Assembly (NCBI GenBank): GCA_017545325.1
Contig: JAFWOX010000065.1
Span: forward strand, 1-64,000
Length of the DNA stretch: 64,000 bases
Reading direction: 5' to 3'
DNA from: Oscillospiraceae bacterium
GTDB taxonomy: Bacteria; Bacillota_A; Clostridia; Oscillospirales; Oscillospiraceae
The number at the start of each line of letters is the position of its first letter. The stretch's first letter is position 1. The notes beneath the pieces were generated by a model. That model was not told the origin of the DNA. It saw only the letters and a program-made list of their open reading frames with translations, and ran no database searches. This document shows, piece after piece, positions 25,998 through 35,754 of the stretch. Both the position numbers and the translations under genes were made by a program.

Positions 25998-26630
25998 ATG
26001 TGGTGGAAGAAGAACAAATGGAAGGTCATCGTTCCGGTGCTGGTGATCGCGGTCCTGGCGGCGGCCTTCTGGATCGGCGGCGGATCCCCTGCGGACAAGG
26101 GCTGGAACGCGGGGGACAAGGTCTCCCCTGCCCCTGCCTCCCCGGCTCCCGGGACCCCGGAAGCCGCCGCCCTGCCCACGGAGGCCCCGGCGCCGGAAGA
26201 GACGCCGGAGGAGCGCGTTGTCACCATGTCCATCTCCTGCGCCGCCCTGCTGGACCACATGGACTGGCTGGACCCGGATAAGAGGGAGCTGATCCCGGAA
26301 GACGGCTGGATCCTGGAGCCCGTCACCGTTCCCCTGGAGGGGGGGGAAAGCGTATTCGATCTGCTTCGGCGGGTCACCAAGGATCACAAGATCCACATGG
26401 AATTCTCCATGTCTCCCCTGTACGGCTCCGCCTATATCGAGGGGATCTACAACCTCTATGAGATGGACGCCGGGGCAGGCTCTGGCTGGATGTACAGCGT
26501 AAACGGCTGGTATCCCAACTACGGCTGCAGCGGCTATGCCCTGGAGCCCGGGGACGTGGTGGAATGGCGCTATACCTGCGACACCGGCGAGGATATCGGC
26601 GGGGGGTATGTGCCGGAGGAAGAGACCTGA
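25998..26630 (+). CDS. Membrane-anchored DUF4430 (transcobalamin-like C-terminal) protein
   Basis: The 210-residue protein has an N-terminal signal anchor (about 9-27), a proline/alanine/glutamate linker, and a DUF4430 domain over the last 120 residues. The domain has the family phrases ESVFDLLRRVTKDHKIHMEF, YIEGIYNLYEMDAG and SGWMYSVNGWYPNYG. DUF4430 is related to the C-terminal domain of transcobalamin, so corrinoid binding is a fair but unproven guess. It is a close relative of the lipoprotein at 60416-61123, but stands alone here with its own promoter. The ATG at 25998 follows GGAGGGGAGGG; an upstream TTG start is possible but lacks this. Confidence 0.85.
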   Translation: MWWKKNKWKVIVPVLVIAVLAAAFWIGGGSPADKGWNAGDKVSPAPASPAPGTPEAAALPTEAPAPEETPEERVVTMSISCAALLDHMDWLDPDKRELIPEDGWILEPVTVPLEGGESVFDLLRRVTKDHKIHMEFSMSPLYGSAYIEGIYNLYEMDAGAGSGWMYSVNGWYPNYGCSGYALEPGDVVEWRYTCDTGEDIGGGYVPEEET

Positions 26631-26656
26631 TCACCCGCAAATCAAGGATAAGCGGA

Positions 26657-26930
26657 GAGGCGGCCCGGCGGGCCGCCTCAGCGTGTTGACAAACCCCGTT
26701 ATGTTATCGCGAGGAGTACGCGCACGTCCCTGCGAGGGACCCACGCGCGCGGAATGGAGCAAAGCGACATGGCGATCCGTTCTCTCGTCCCTTTAGTCTT
26801 GTTAAAAGCATAAGGACGGGAGTTGCGGATTGCCACAACCGGTGACATCGGTCATCGGTTTCACAATGACCATTTTCGATGGTCTTGTATTTTGTCTACA
26901 GTTTGAGAGGCGGTTCAGGTGAACCGCCTC
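26657..26930. mobile_element. Terminator-flanked non-coding element, copy 4
   Basis: The body runs from TGTTGACA (26684) to TGTCTACA (ends 26900) and is the most diverged copy. Flanking hairpins at 26657-26679 and 26907-26930 share the outer stem GAGGCGG, but the inner pairs differ as CCC/GGG against TTCA/TGAA, so pairing is kept while bases change. The right-hand hairpin carries TGTTTTTG. Relative to that T-run, this copy lies in the opposite sense to the other four. Confidence 0.75.
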
Positions 26931-26955
26931 TGTTTTTGCCTGTATTCCGCCTGCC

Positions 26956-27729
26956 TTATTTCCGGGGCAGGTACTCCCGGGGATCCACGGAGACCCCGTC
27001 CACGGACATGGAGAAATGCAGATGGGTCACGTCTCCGCGCTCCGCCATGGCGGTGGTGCCGATGGCGCCCACCACGTCCCCCACGGCCACCTCGTCACCG
27101 ATCTGCACCGCGGGAGAGGCGGCCAGGTTGGCGTATACGCTCCGCAGTCCGCCTCCATGGTACAGCACCACGGTGGTCCCCAGACGCTCATCCAGGGTGA
27201 CCTGCTCCACCACCCCGTCCGCCGCGGCGCAGACCTTTGCCCCCAGGCCGCCGGAGATATCCAGTCCGTCATGGGTGCGCCAGTCCGCCATGGTCCGGTC
27301 GTACACCAGCCGGTCCCAGGAGTGGCCCCGCTCCACCTCTCCGTTCAGAGGCCAGAGGAAGACGGCGGCCATCACCTCCGCCGCGGGCTGATCCGGCTCC
27401 TCCAGGGAGGGGAGCTCAGCGCCCTCCGCCGGGGATTCCTCCCCCTCCTCGGGCGCGGGCAGCTCCGTAACCGCCGGAGGCGGCGTTTCCTCCGTCCGCT
27501 CCGCGGGCGCCAGGGTGGGCAGCGGCGGCATGGTGATCCGCAGGGACAGCCCGGGTTCCGTGGAGACGGTCTGCACCGCCTTCCAGGTGCTGGAAAAGAT
27601 CAGGGCCGTGAGGCCGATCACCGCGACGCAGAGGAAAAGCACCAGGTAGAAGCCCTGTCTGCCCAGAAAGGCCCCCAGCCGCTTCCACAGGGGTTCCGCT
27701 CCATCTTGCTTGTTTTTACGCAAATTCAT
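26956..27729 (-). CDS. M23 metallopeptidase, SpoIIQ-like
   Basis: The 257-residue protein has one N-terminal membrane segment (about 27-46), a long acidic proline-rich linker and a C-terminal LytM/M23 domain. The zinc ligands look complete: the histidine and aspartate of THDGLDI near 152-157 and the HLH of THLHFSM near 234-236. Layout and size fit the clostridial SpoIIQ-like proteins that act in engulfment during sporulation, although a vegetative cell-wall hydrolase is possible. It lies between the eno terminator and element copy 4. Confidence 0.8.
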   Translation of the reverse strand: MNLRKNKQDGAEPLWKRLGAFLGRQGFYLVLFLCVAVIGLTALIFSSTWKAVQTVSTEPGLSLRITMPPLPTLAPAERTEETPPPAVTELPAPEEGEESPAEGAELPSLEEPDQPAAEVMAAVFLWPLNGEVERGHSWDRLVYDRTMADWRTHDGLDISGGLGAKVCAAADGVVEQVTLDERLGTTVVLYHGGGLRSVYANLAASPAVQIGDEVAVGDVVGAIGTTAMAERGDVTHLHFSMSVDGVSVDPREYLPRK

Positions 27730-27763
27730 TCACCCCCAAATGTACCCGGCCTTGCGCCGGGAC

Positions 27764-27795
27764 AAAAACTCCGCGGAGAGAGCCTCCGCGGAGTT
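27764..27795 (-). terminator. Terminator of the trmL-pgk-tpiA-eno run
   Basis: On the minus strand AACTCCGCGGAG, a five-base loop, CTCCGCGGAGTT, then TTTG. It is a perfect 12-base stem about 45 bases past the eno stop. Confidence 0.8.
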
Positions 27796-27838
27796 CCTCT
27801 ATGGGGGAGTATTGCCGTTTCCGGCAGAATTATACGCC

Positions 27839-29158
<1,320 letters not shown>

Positions 29159-29962
29159 TTATTCTTCTGTTAAAGCGGTCCCCGGCGCTTCCAGCCGGTC
29201 CGCCGCCGCAATGATCCGGAAAAACTTCTCCGGGTCCAGGGAGGCACCCCCCACCAGGCCCCCGTCCACATCCGGCTGCCGAAGCAGCGCCTCCGCGTTA
29301 TCCCCGTTCATGGAGCCGCCATAGAGCACGGGCACCGCCCGGGCAGCTCTGGCTCCGTAAAGCAGCCGCAGGGTCGACCGGATCAGGGCGCACATCTCCT
29401 GGGCCTGCTCCGGGGAGGCCGTACGGCCTGTGCCGATGGCCCAGATGGGCTCATAGGCGATGATGGTGCGCCGAAGGAGCTCCTCCGGCAGGCCGCTCAA
29501 GGCGGCCTTCACCTGCATGGCTATCAGCTCCCCCTGGATCCCCAGCTCCCGCTGCTCCAGGGTCTCCCCCACGCAGAGAATGGGGGTCATGCCCTCCCCA
29601 TGGACGGCGGCCAGCTTCCGGCTCACCGCGCCGTCCGTCTCTCCGTGGTACTGCCGCCGCTCACTGTGCCCCACGATGACGTATTTCACCCCAGCGTCCC
29701 GCAGCTGGGCCGCGGAGACCTCCCCGGTCCTGGCCCCCTTGGGCTCCTCGCTCACATCCTGGGCGCCCACGGCGATATGGGAGCCCCGGAAGGCCCGGAC
29801 CGCCGCCGGGATCAGGGGAAAGGGCACGCATACCAGCACCTCCCGCCGGGCCCGGCGCTTCGCCAGCTCCCGCAGACGCAGGGCATAGGGCTTCACGTCC
29901 CCGCTCAGCAGGTTCATCTTCCAGTTGCCCGCCAGGACGGCGCGGCGATACCGGGTGTTCAT
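29159..29962 (-). CDS. tpiA: Triosephosphate isomerase
   Basis: The enzyme interconverts dihydroxyacetone phosphate and glyceraldehyde 3-phosphate. The 267-residue barrel has the lysine of GNWKMN, the histidine of VGHSERR and the catalytic glutamate of AYEPIWAIGTG, with the phosphate loop LYGGSMN near the end. The start overlaps the pgk stop by four bases, with GGAGGAAG upstream. It is translationally coupled to pgk and followed by eno. Confidence 0.97.
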   Translation of the reverse strand: MNTRYRRAVLAGNWKMNLLSGDVKPYALRLRELAKRRARREVLVCVPFPLIPAAVRAFRGSHIAVGAQDVSEEPKGARTGEVSAAQLRDAGVKYVIVGHSERRQYHGETDGAVSRKLAAVHGEGMTPILCVGETLEQRELGIQGELIAMQVKAALSGLPEELLRRTIIAYEPIWAIGTGRTASPEQAQEMCALIRSTLRLLYGARAARAVPVLYGGSMNGDNAEALLRQPDVDGGLVGGASLDPEKFFRIIAAADRLEAPGTALTEE

Positions 29963-31155
29963 GCTTCCTCCTTATCCGGCAGGCAGGCGATGCCCGGCAG
30001 CTCCTTCCCCTCCAGGAACTCCAGAGAGGCGCCGCCGCCTGTGGAGATATGGGTCATCCTGTCCCCAAGGCCAAGCCGCTGCACGGCGGCGACGCTGTCG
30101 CCCCCGCCCACGATGGTGACGCCGGGACATTTCGCCATGGCCTTGGCGATGGCTTCCGTGCCGCCTGCGAAGCCCTCGGTCTCGAACACGCCCATGGGGC
30201 CGTTCCAGACGACGGTGCCCGCCTTCTCGATCTCCGCCGCGAAGAGCGCCCGGGTCTTCTCCCCGATATCCGCGCTCTCCCGATCCTCGGGCACGGCGTT
30301 GGCGGGGCAGGTGATATACTCCGCATTGGGGGCGATCTCCTTCACCGCCAGGGTATCCACATTCAGCAGCAGCTTGACGCCCTTGGCCTCCGCCTTGGCG
30401 ATCATCTCCCTGACATAGGGGAGCTTCTCCCGATCCAGCATGCATTTGCCGATCTCGCCCCCCAGGGCCTTATGGAAGGTATAGGCCATGCCGCCGCCGA
30501 TCAGGAGGGTATCCGCCTTATCCAGCAGATGGTCGATGACCCCCAGCTTGTCCGCCACCTTGCCGCCGCCCAGGACGGCCACCAGGGGCCGCTTCGGCTG
30601 ATCGATAGCCTCCCCCAGGGCCTTCAGCTCCGCTTCGATGAGGAAGCCGCAGCAGGAGGGCAGATACGCCGCCACCCCGGCGGTGGAGGCATGGGCCCGA
30701 TGGACGGTGCCGAAGGCGTCGGAAACGAAAACGTCCGCCAGATCCGCCAGGGCTTTGGCAAAGGCGGGATCATTCTTCTCCTCCTCCGGATGGAAGCGGA
30801 GGTTTTCCAGCAGCAGGCATCCCCCGGGCTTCAGGGCTTCCGCCATGGCCTGCACCCGGGGCCCGACGCAGTCCGGCGCCAGGGGGACCGGCTGACCCAG
30901 CAGTTCGGAGAGCCGCTCCGCCACGGGGGCGAGGGTCAGCTCCGGCTTTACCTGGCCCTTGGGCCGGCCCAGGTGGGAGCAGAGGATCAGGGAAGCTCCC
31001 CGGTCCAGGATATAACCGATGGTGGGGAGGGCGGCCCGGATGCGGGTATCATCCTGGATCTTTCCCTCCTTCAGGGGCACGTTGAAATCGCAGCGCAGGA
31101 GGACTCTTTTCCCCTCCAGATCCGTATCCCGTACGGAACGTTTGGCGTACTGCAT
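29959..31155 (-). CDS. pgk: Phosphoglycerate kinase
   Basis: The 398-residue enzyme makes ATP and 3-phosphoglycerate from 1,3-bisphosphoglycerate. It has the family signature around [13 protein letters not shown], the [12 protein letters not shown] segment and the nucleotide-binding GGGDSVAAV near the C-terminus. The ATG at 31155 follows AGAGGAG; the frame continues upstream but that part has no family similarity. It begins 34 bases after trmL, and tpiA follows with overlapping frames. Confidence 0.97.
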   Translation of the reverse strand: MQYAKRSVRDTDLEGKRVLLRCDFNVPLKEGKIQDDTRIRAALPTIGYILDRGASLILCSHLGRPKGQVKPELTLAPVAERLSELLGQPVPLAPDCVGPRVQAMAEALKPGGCLLLENLRFHPEEEKNDPAFAKALADLADVFVSDAFGTVHRAHASTAGVAAYLPSCCGFLIEAELKALGEAIDQPKRPLVAVLGGGKVADKLGVIDHLLDKADTLLIGGGMAYTFHKALGGEIGKCMLDREKLPYVREMIAKAEAKGVKLLLNVDTLAVKEIAPNAEYITCPANAVPEDRESADIGEKTRALFAAEIEKAGTVVWNGPMGVFETEGFAGGTEAIAKAMAKCPGVTIVGGGDSVAAVQRLGLGDRMTHISTGGGASLEFLEGKELPGIACLPDKEEA

Positions 31156-31189
31156 GGCAGAAACTCCTCTCGATGATATCTTGGCGCTC

Positions 31190-31654
31190 TCAGCCCCGGA
31201 GACCGGCGAAATCCCGCTGGCGCAGGGCTTCGTAGCACAGGATCGCAACACTGTTGCCCAGATTCATGCTCCGGGCCTCGTCCACCATGGGGATGCGCAG
31301 GCACCGGTCCGGGTACCGCACCCGGAGCCATTCGGGAAGGCCCGCGGTCTCCTTTCCGAAAAGGAGCCAGCATTCCTCCTCGAACCGGGCGTCCGTATAC
31401 CGCCTTGCCCCCTTCGTGGTGGCAAGCCACAGGGGCTTGTCCCCGTGCTCCTCCAGAAAGACCTGGATGGAGTCGTACACCCGCAGATCCAGGAGATACC
31501 AGTAATCCAGCCCGGCCCGCTTCACCGCCCTGTCCGAAATATCGAAGCCCAGGGGCCGGACCAGGTGAAGCCTGGCCCCGGTGACGGCGCAGGTGCGGGC
31601 GATATTGCCGGTGTTCTGGGGGATCTCCGGCTCTACCAGAACGATGTTGATCAA
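31190..31654 (-). CDS. trmL: tRNA (cytidine/uridine-34 2'-O)-methyltransferase
   Basis: This SPOUT enzyme methylates the wobble ribose of leucine tRNAs. The 154-residue protein has all three SPOUT motifs: EPEIPQNTGNIART near the start, LLFGKETAGLPEW, and the knot-forming IPMVDEARSMNLGNSVAI. It starts with TTG, supported by GGAGG nine bases upstream and by the family N-terminus INIVLVEPEIP. It leads the run into pgk, tpiA and eno, with a good promoter just ahead. Confidence 0.93.
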   Translation of the reverse strand: MINIVLVEPEIPQNTGNIARTCAVTGARLHLVRPLGFDISDRAVKRAGLDYWYLLDLRVYDSIQVFLEEHGDKPLWLATTKGARRYTDARFEEECWLLFGKETAGLPEWLRVRYPDRCLRIPMVDEARSMNLGNSVAILCYEALRQRDFAGLRG

Positions 31655-31700
31655 GGGTAACGCCTCCGGTCTCTCTGTCTGGGAGAATTCTATCCTTCAC

Positions 31701-31729
31701 ATTGTACGACCCCATATGGAATTATTCAA
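31701..31729 (-). promoter_or_regulatory. Promoter for trmL and the glycolytic genes
   Basis: On the minus strand TTGAAT, 17 bases, TACAAT, about 47 bases before the TTG start. Confidence 0.55.
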
Positions 31730-31823
31730 GGCATTTTCGTCGATCATTCTCCCTTTTTTCGCCTGTTCTGAAACTTTCCGCCCGGTCTTTTCCAAATCGC
31801 CGCAGAAAAAGCCGCCCAAGGGC

Positions 31824-31852
31824 TTGACAAGTCCGCCCGGCAATACTATAAT
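31824..31852 (+). promoter_or_regulatory. Promoter for tRNA-Arg
   Basis: TTGACA, 17 bases, TATAAT: a full consensus match 38 bases before the tRNA. Confidence 0.85.
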
Positions 31853-31889
31853 TGCTGAGCAACTTCGGGGCGAGCCCCGGGGTACCAAT

Positions 31890-31966
31890 GCGCCTGTAGC
31901 TCAGTTGGATAGAGCGTCTGCCTCCGGAGCAGAAGGTCGTGCGTTCGAGTCGCGTCAGGCGTGCCA
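31890..31966 (+). tRNA. tRNA-Arg (anticodon CCG)
   Basis: A complete cloverleaf of 77 bases has the acceptor stem GCGCCTG/CAGGCGT, the D-arm TAGCTCAGTTGGATAGAGC, a five-pair anticodon stem TCTGC/GCAGA with loop CTCCGGA (anticodon at 31924-31926) and a T-arm with GTTCGAGTC. The CCA end is encoded. Confidence 0.95.
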
Positions 31967-31974
31967 ATCGAAAA

Positions 31975-32012
31975 CCCTGCCGGGGAAATCCGGCGGGGTT
32001 TTTGCTTTTTTT
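31975..32012 (+). terminator. Terminator of tRNA-Arg
   Basis: CCCTGCCGG, a six-base loop, CCGGCGGGG with one G-T pair, then TTTTTGCTTTTTTT. Confidence 0.85.
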
Positions 32013-32061
32013 GCCGCGGCATGTTACCATGGGCCCAGGCACATGAAGGGAGAGGACGAAA

Positions 32062-32856
32062 ATGACGGCGGACCTGAAGGGATACGTTGCCCTCATTACC
32101 GGGGGCTCCAGCGGCCTGGGCTATGAGATGGCAAAGCAGCTTCTAGCCCAGGGGGCGACGGTGATCATCGCCGCGCGAGGCGGGAAACGGCTGGAGGAGG
32201 CCCGGGAAGCCCTCTCCGGCATCGGCGACGTCCACGCGGCGGAAATGGATGTGCGGGACGAGGCTTCTGTGGACGCAGCCGCCGCATGGGTCTCGGCGCG
32301 CTTCGATCACCTGGATATGGTGGTGAGCAACGCGGGCATCGGCAACAACGCCCCGGGGATGGAGGACCTGCCGTCCGACCGCCGGTTTTCGGATATCCCC
32401 GTCTCCGCTGTGCGGGCGGTGGTGGATACCAATCTGATCGGATACTTCATCGTGGCCAGCCGCTTTGTTCCCCTCATGCTGAAGGGAGGCCGGGGCAGCC
32501 TGATCTATGTCTCCACCAGCACGGGGACGATCACACGGCCGGGCCAGCTCCCCTATGGGCCCTCCAAGGCGGGCGGGGAAGCCATGAGCGCCATCCTGGC
32601 GGAGGAGCTGCGGGAAGCGGGGATCATGGTAAACGTGATCTGCCCCGGGGGCTTCACGGATACCAACATGGCACCCAAGGGCGCCGCGGAGGCTATGCGG
32701 AACAGCGGCAGGCCGATCCTGCCTCCCACGGTGCTGAACAAGACCATCTCCTTCCTTGCCTCCCCGGCTTCCGCCGGGATCACCGGGGAAAAGCTTGTGG
32801 GAAAGGATCTCGACGCCTGGCTGGGGGCCAGGGGAATTGCGTTTGATTGGGCATGA
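32062..32856 (+). CDS. Short-chain dehydrogenase/reductase
   Basis: The 264-residue protein is a classical SDR using NAD(P): cofactor loop TGGSSGLG at 13-20, SNAG at 89-92, catalytic serine near 151-153, Tyr165 and Lys169 in PYGPSK. The basic residue at the end of the second strand (AARGGKR) hints at NADP. Its substrate cannot be told from the sequence; the C-terminal region resembles oxidoreductases acting on sugar or steroid alcohols only in the general fold. It stands alone after tRNA-Arg, with AGGGAGAGG ahead of the ATG. Confidence 0.88.
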   Translation: MTADLKGYVALITGGSSGLGYEMAKQLLAQGATVIIAARGGKRLEEAREALSGIGDVHAAEMDVRDEASVDAAAAWVSARFDHLDMVVSNAGIGNNAPGMEDLPSDRRFSDIPVSAVRAVVDTNLIGYFIVASRFVPLMLKGGRGSLIYVSTSTGTITRPGQLPYGPSKAGGEAMSAILAEELREAGIMVNVICPGGFTDTNMAPKGAAEAMRNSGRPILPPTVLNKTISFLASPASAGITGEKLVGKDLDAWLGARGIAFDWA

Positions 32857-32871
32857 AATGAAGAAAAATCA

Positions 32872-32897
32872 CCCTGCCGATGCATAAACCGGCAGGG
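32872..32897 (+). terminator. Terminator-like hairpin after SDR gene
   Basis: CCCTGCCG and CGGCAGGG form an eight-base stem 16 bases past the stop. The T-run (CTTCTTTT) comes about ten bases later. Confidence 0.5.
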
Positions 32898-32921
32898 CTC
32901 AGCGCTTCTTTTCCGCGTCAG

Positions 32922-32946
32922 GCCCCGGGAAACCCCGGGGCTTTTG
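32922..32946 (+). terminator. Second terminator-like hairpin
   Basis: GCCCCGG with a short loop pairs with CCGGGGC and is followed at once by TTTTGC, ahead of the next gene. Confidence 0.5.
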
Positions 32947-32986
32947 CTGTCTGAAACACGACGCTTTGAAAGGAGAAACGATCAGC

Positions 32987-33361
32987 ATGACATTCGAAGA
33001 ACTGGAGGCCTACAGGCGCGCGCACCACTACATCCCGCCGGAGAAGCTGCTGGCCGCATACAAGGGGCTGCGGGTGGAAAAGATCAATCCCGCGTATATG
33101 GACCGCATGGACCTCACCGGCTCCCCCCTCCCGGTCCTGGACCGGGACCTTCGGCTCTGCGGCATGGAATACGGCGGAAACTACGAAAAAAAGGGGTACG
33201 TTGAGATCGAGCATGACGACATGGGGACATACCTGTACAGGCCGGAGAAGGACGGGGAGGGAAAGGATATTATCCCGGAGGGCTGGGTGGACTCCCGGGA
33301 ATACGACGAATCCCTGATGGAGATGGCCAACGAAGTCGCGGCGGAGCTGGGTCTCCGCTGA
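32987..33361 (+). CDS. Hypothetical protein, 124 residues
   Basis: I do not recognise the family. The protein is soluble and rich in charged residues and tyrosine, with no signal peptide, cysteine cluster or membrane segment. The N-terminal third is helical (FEELEAYRRAHHY) and the middle has the phrase LCGMEYGGNYEKKGYVEIEHDD. The ATG follows GAAAGGAGAA. Base composition is still like the core genome. It ends just before an AT-rich stretch. Confidence 0.6.
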   Translation: MTFEELEAYRRAHHYIPPEKLLAAYKGLRVEKINPAYMDRMDLTGSPLPVLDRDLRLCGMEYGGNYEKKGYVEIEHDDMGTYLYRPEKDGEGKDIIPEGWVDSREYDESLMEMANEVAAELGLR

Positions 33362-33525
33362 GCCTTTCCCAAGGAAAAACCGGGCTCCTGTATTGTCCGC
33401 TCTACATTTTTACTTTTCATTCTTTGACCCGTTTCGTTGCTTTTTTGTTTTATTTGCTTTATAATGCCATTTGTTGGGCAGCCGGAGTGGTTGGAACACA
33501 AAACAACAGAGCTGAGGTGATATTA

Positions 33526-34539
33526 TTGTGGTTTCAGGATAACCTTCATTACCTGTTTTTGGGGGTTGTTCTCATCTGTATTCTTTTCATTATTTCAGTC
33601 TCTAGAATCATCAGGGCACGCGAAGCCCGGCTTAACTTGAAAAAACAGGAGATTGCTGAAAAGCATTTCCAATGGGAAAAAGCATATTATCTACAGCACT
33701 TTGATAGAAGTCTTGAAGAATTATCCGGTATGCCAGGAAACACCGAAATAGGACCTGATGGGCTGCCTTGCGAAAGAGGTACTTCTTCTTGGGGGAAAAC
33801 TTATACCTTCTATCGCTCTCATGATGGCACTGCTTATCATAGCAATCCTTCGTGTTCGAGTAGATATGGGCTTTTACCTGTACATGCATGGACCGTGTAT
33901 AATTCTTCTTTATACCCTTGTGGGAATTGTAATCCAATTCTCCCGGATTTGCGTTGGTTTTCCCGATATAAAGCAAATCAGACGATAGCAAACAAATACG
34001 GTATTATTCCCCCGCCTTATGTAGGACCTTCATCTGACTATATTCGTCTTCAGGAAGCAAACAAGAGAATCCAGGCACTTACTGCGCAGTTGTCAAGAGC
34101 CCAAAGTGAACTGCAACACTATCATTCTTTGAACTTGGAGAATGAAATAAAGAAACGTTCAGCGGACATCATCCGCCAAAAATGCCGTTCAGTGCTGAAA
34201 AGTGATCTGTTCCGTCAGACGTTGGTTTCCTATGATTTTACTTCTAGGCTCCCCATAGAGGTTAATTCGCGGCTGATTACAGCTTTTCGAGAAAAGCCGA
34301 CGATTCTTCCGCCCCTTCAGGTCACAGCTCGGATTCAAGGCCATGCTTCGGTCCCCTATGTCGTTACTATGAACAGTTGCACCTGCAAGGATTTTGAGTT
34401 TAACCATAAGCCTTGCAAACATATGTATACACTCGCTCTCTCCCTGGGGCTCCTGCTTTCTCTACCACACGAGGAGTCAGAAAAGTTGCTTTCTCGTTAT
34501 GCGAAGAATACTTCGTTAAAGAAAAAGGACACGCAATAA
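33526..34539 (+). CDS. Membrane-anchored SWIM zinc-finger protein
   Basis: The 337-residue protein is proposed to start at TTG, five bases after GAGGTGA. It has one membrane segment (about 6-26), a helical stretch, a cysteine-containing middle part with SNPSCSS and CGNCNP that could bind zinc and resembles nothing I can name, a coiled coil at about 180-220, and a C-terminal SWIM finger (Cys285, Cys287, Cys297, His299 in TCKDFEFNHKPCKH). SWIM fingers bind DNA or proteins. Base composition is far more AT-rich than its neighbours, which suggests recent acquisition. A start at 33424 (TTG) is an alternative. Function unknown. Confidence 0.65.
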   Translation: MWFQDNLHYLFLGVVLICILFIISVSRIIRAREARLNLKKQEIAEKHFQWEKAYYLQHFDRSLEELSGMPGNTEIGPDGLPCERGTSSWGKTYTFYRSHDGTAYHSNPSCSSRYGLLPVHAWTVYNSSLYPCGNCNPILPDLRWFSRYKANQTIANKYGIIPPPYVGPSSDYIRLQEANKRIQALTAQLSRAQSELQHYHSLNLENEIKKRSADIIRQKCRSVLKSDLFRQTLVSYDFTSRLPIEVNSRLITAFREKPTILPPLQVTARIQGHASVPYVVTMNSCTCKDFEFNHKPCKHMYTLALSLGLLLSLPHEESEKLLSRYAKNTSLKKKDTQ

Positions 34540-34645
34540 TACATTATCAAAAGCAAGCTGGTTGATATAGCCGTATGTTTTCTTTGTTGTCAATCCTATG
34601 TCCCAGCTCTGCGTTTATCAGGATAGTGCGAAAGGTTGGTCACTT

Positions 34646-35152
34646 ATGTCCAAAAAGCATAAAGCGGAATACCCGTTTTACACAAGGCCATGGTTTTGGT
34701 TGCTCGCTATACTGGGCGTGGGAATTGTAGCTGGCCTAGTTGATACCATCCCCTCCGGTTTCTTCAAGAACAGAATTCTCCCCGTACTCCCCGTTTTGCT
34801 TCTTCTTGCTTGTTTTTTGTGGAATCAGTTCCATAGAAAACCAGTAGTGTCAGCTCGGGCTTATCGCGAAAACGTTATTGGGTTCATTGCTGCACTTTCG
34901 GTCGCCGGACACTGCCCCGGAGTGTATCTCGGGGATGTTTACCACATGGTCGATCAGGAGCTGAGCCACCAGCGAAAAATGTCGGATCCTCTCCACGCAT
35001 ATCCGGTTTTTGCGTTGGAAGTCCTTGAGAATTATGCGGTCAAGAATGAGCTTCCAACTTTGATGGATTTCTGCAACTCAATAATGCATGACGCAGAGCG
35101 ATTGCACGTCAACTATGATCTCGATCCCACCGGCCCCCAACCGTTTACTTGA
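34646..35152 (+). CDS. Hypothetical membrane protein, 168 residues
   Basis: Two membrane segments lie near the N-terminus (about 16-32 and 45-58), followed by a cytoplasmic or external part of about 100 residues with no known motif. It contains GHCPGVYLGDVYHMVDQEL. Composition is AT-rich like the SWIM gene before it, and the two may have arrived together. The ATG at 34646 is chosen to fit AAAGG upstream; one at 34598 would add 16 residues. Confidence 0.5.
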   Translation: MSKKHKAEYPFYTRPWFWLLAILGVGIVAGLVDTIPSGFFKNRILPVLPVLLLLACFLWNQFHRKPVVSARAYRENVIGFIAALSVAGHCPGVYLGDVYHMVDQELSHQRKMSDPLHAYPVFALEVLENYAVKNELPTLMDFCNSIMHDAERLHVNYDLDPTGPQPFT

Positions 35153-35640
35153 GGGTATTGCACGGACAAAGAGCCAAAACTGTTTTAGAACATTGATGAG
35201 CGGTTAGGGATTCTCCAGATCCGTTTGGAAAGGCGGGCTACTGAAAAAGGAGACTGCACAGCGTATGGGCACGCCGGTTTTGAACTATTCGTTCTCTGCA
35301 TCACCCGGGACGACCACAATCCCGATTTGATCGCCATACCGGATGTAACAAATGCTTTGTTGCGTTCAGGACACTGTCGCTAAGGGCGGACCTGTTTGAC
35401 GCATGTACGACCAACGGTTCCAATCGAAGGAACAACGCCGTATGAGGTCAGATGATGGAATTTATCGATGAGTGGTCGAAAGAGAAGCGGGCCTGAGATC
35501 TGAAGGAAGCAAAAATGATTGCTGAAGGGCAGTTCCTTCCCCTTTTATGCCTAGGCTGGCCGTCCAAAATCTGCCTATTACCGCAGTTTGAGCGTCTGTC
35601 CAATCAGGCGCTCATTATTTGTTATTTCTCCGGTTTTCCT
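35153..35640. other. Gene-poor AT-rich stretch with decayed sequence
   Basis: No frame longer than about 40 codons looks coding on either strand. Short interrupted protein-like runs suggest a decayed gene, but I could not identify it. A weak terminator-like hairpin, GAGCGTCTG/CAGGCGCTC followed by ATTATTTG, lies at 35590-35621. Confidence 0.5.
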
Positions 35641-35651
35641 CCATCTCCGCC

Positions 35652-35681
35652 AAAGGGAAGCCGGTGTTGAAATCCGACAGG
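35652..35681 (+). promoter_or_regulatory. Cobalamin-riboswitch-like fragment
   Basis: AAAGGGAAGCCGGTG followed by GAAATCCG resembles the conserved first core boxes of the B12 riboswitch (GGGAA, GGTG, AA, TCC), with two extra bases in the loop. The later boxes (CCCGC, ACTGT, GCCAGGAGACC-type) are missing, and a promoter overlaps the site. It could be a relic of a riboswitch that once controlled the transporter, or chance. Confidence 0.25.
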
Positions 35682-35695
35682 AAAACCCTTATAAT
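35667..35695 (+). promoter_or_regulatory. Promoter for ECF cassette 1
   Basis: TTGAAA, 17 bases, TATAAT, 60 bases before the proposed GTG start of the TIM-barrel gene. Confidence 0.7.
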
Positions 35696-35754
35696 AGAAA
35701 AGTCGAGCGAATTTTCCCGCGCCCTTTCGGCGCGCAAAGGCTGGTGTATTGACC

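Noticed and set aside
35220..35300. Possible complete riboswitch in the leader of ECF cassette 1
   Set aside because: AGGAGAC-like bases are present, but the order and spacing to the core boxes do not fit a B12 riboswitch.
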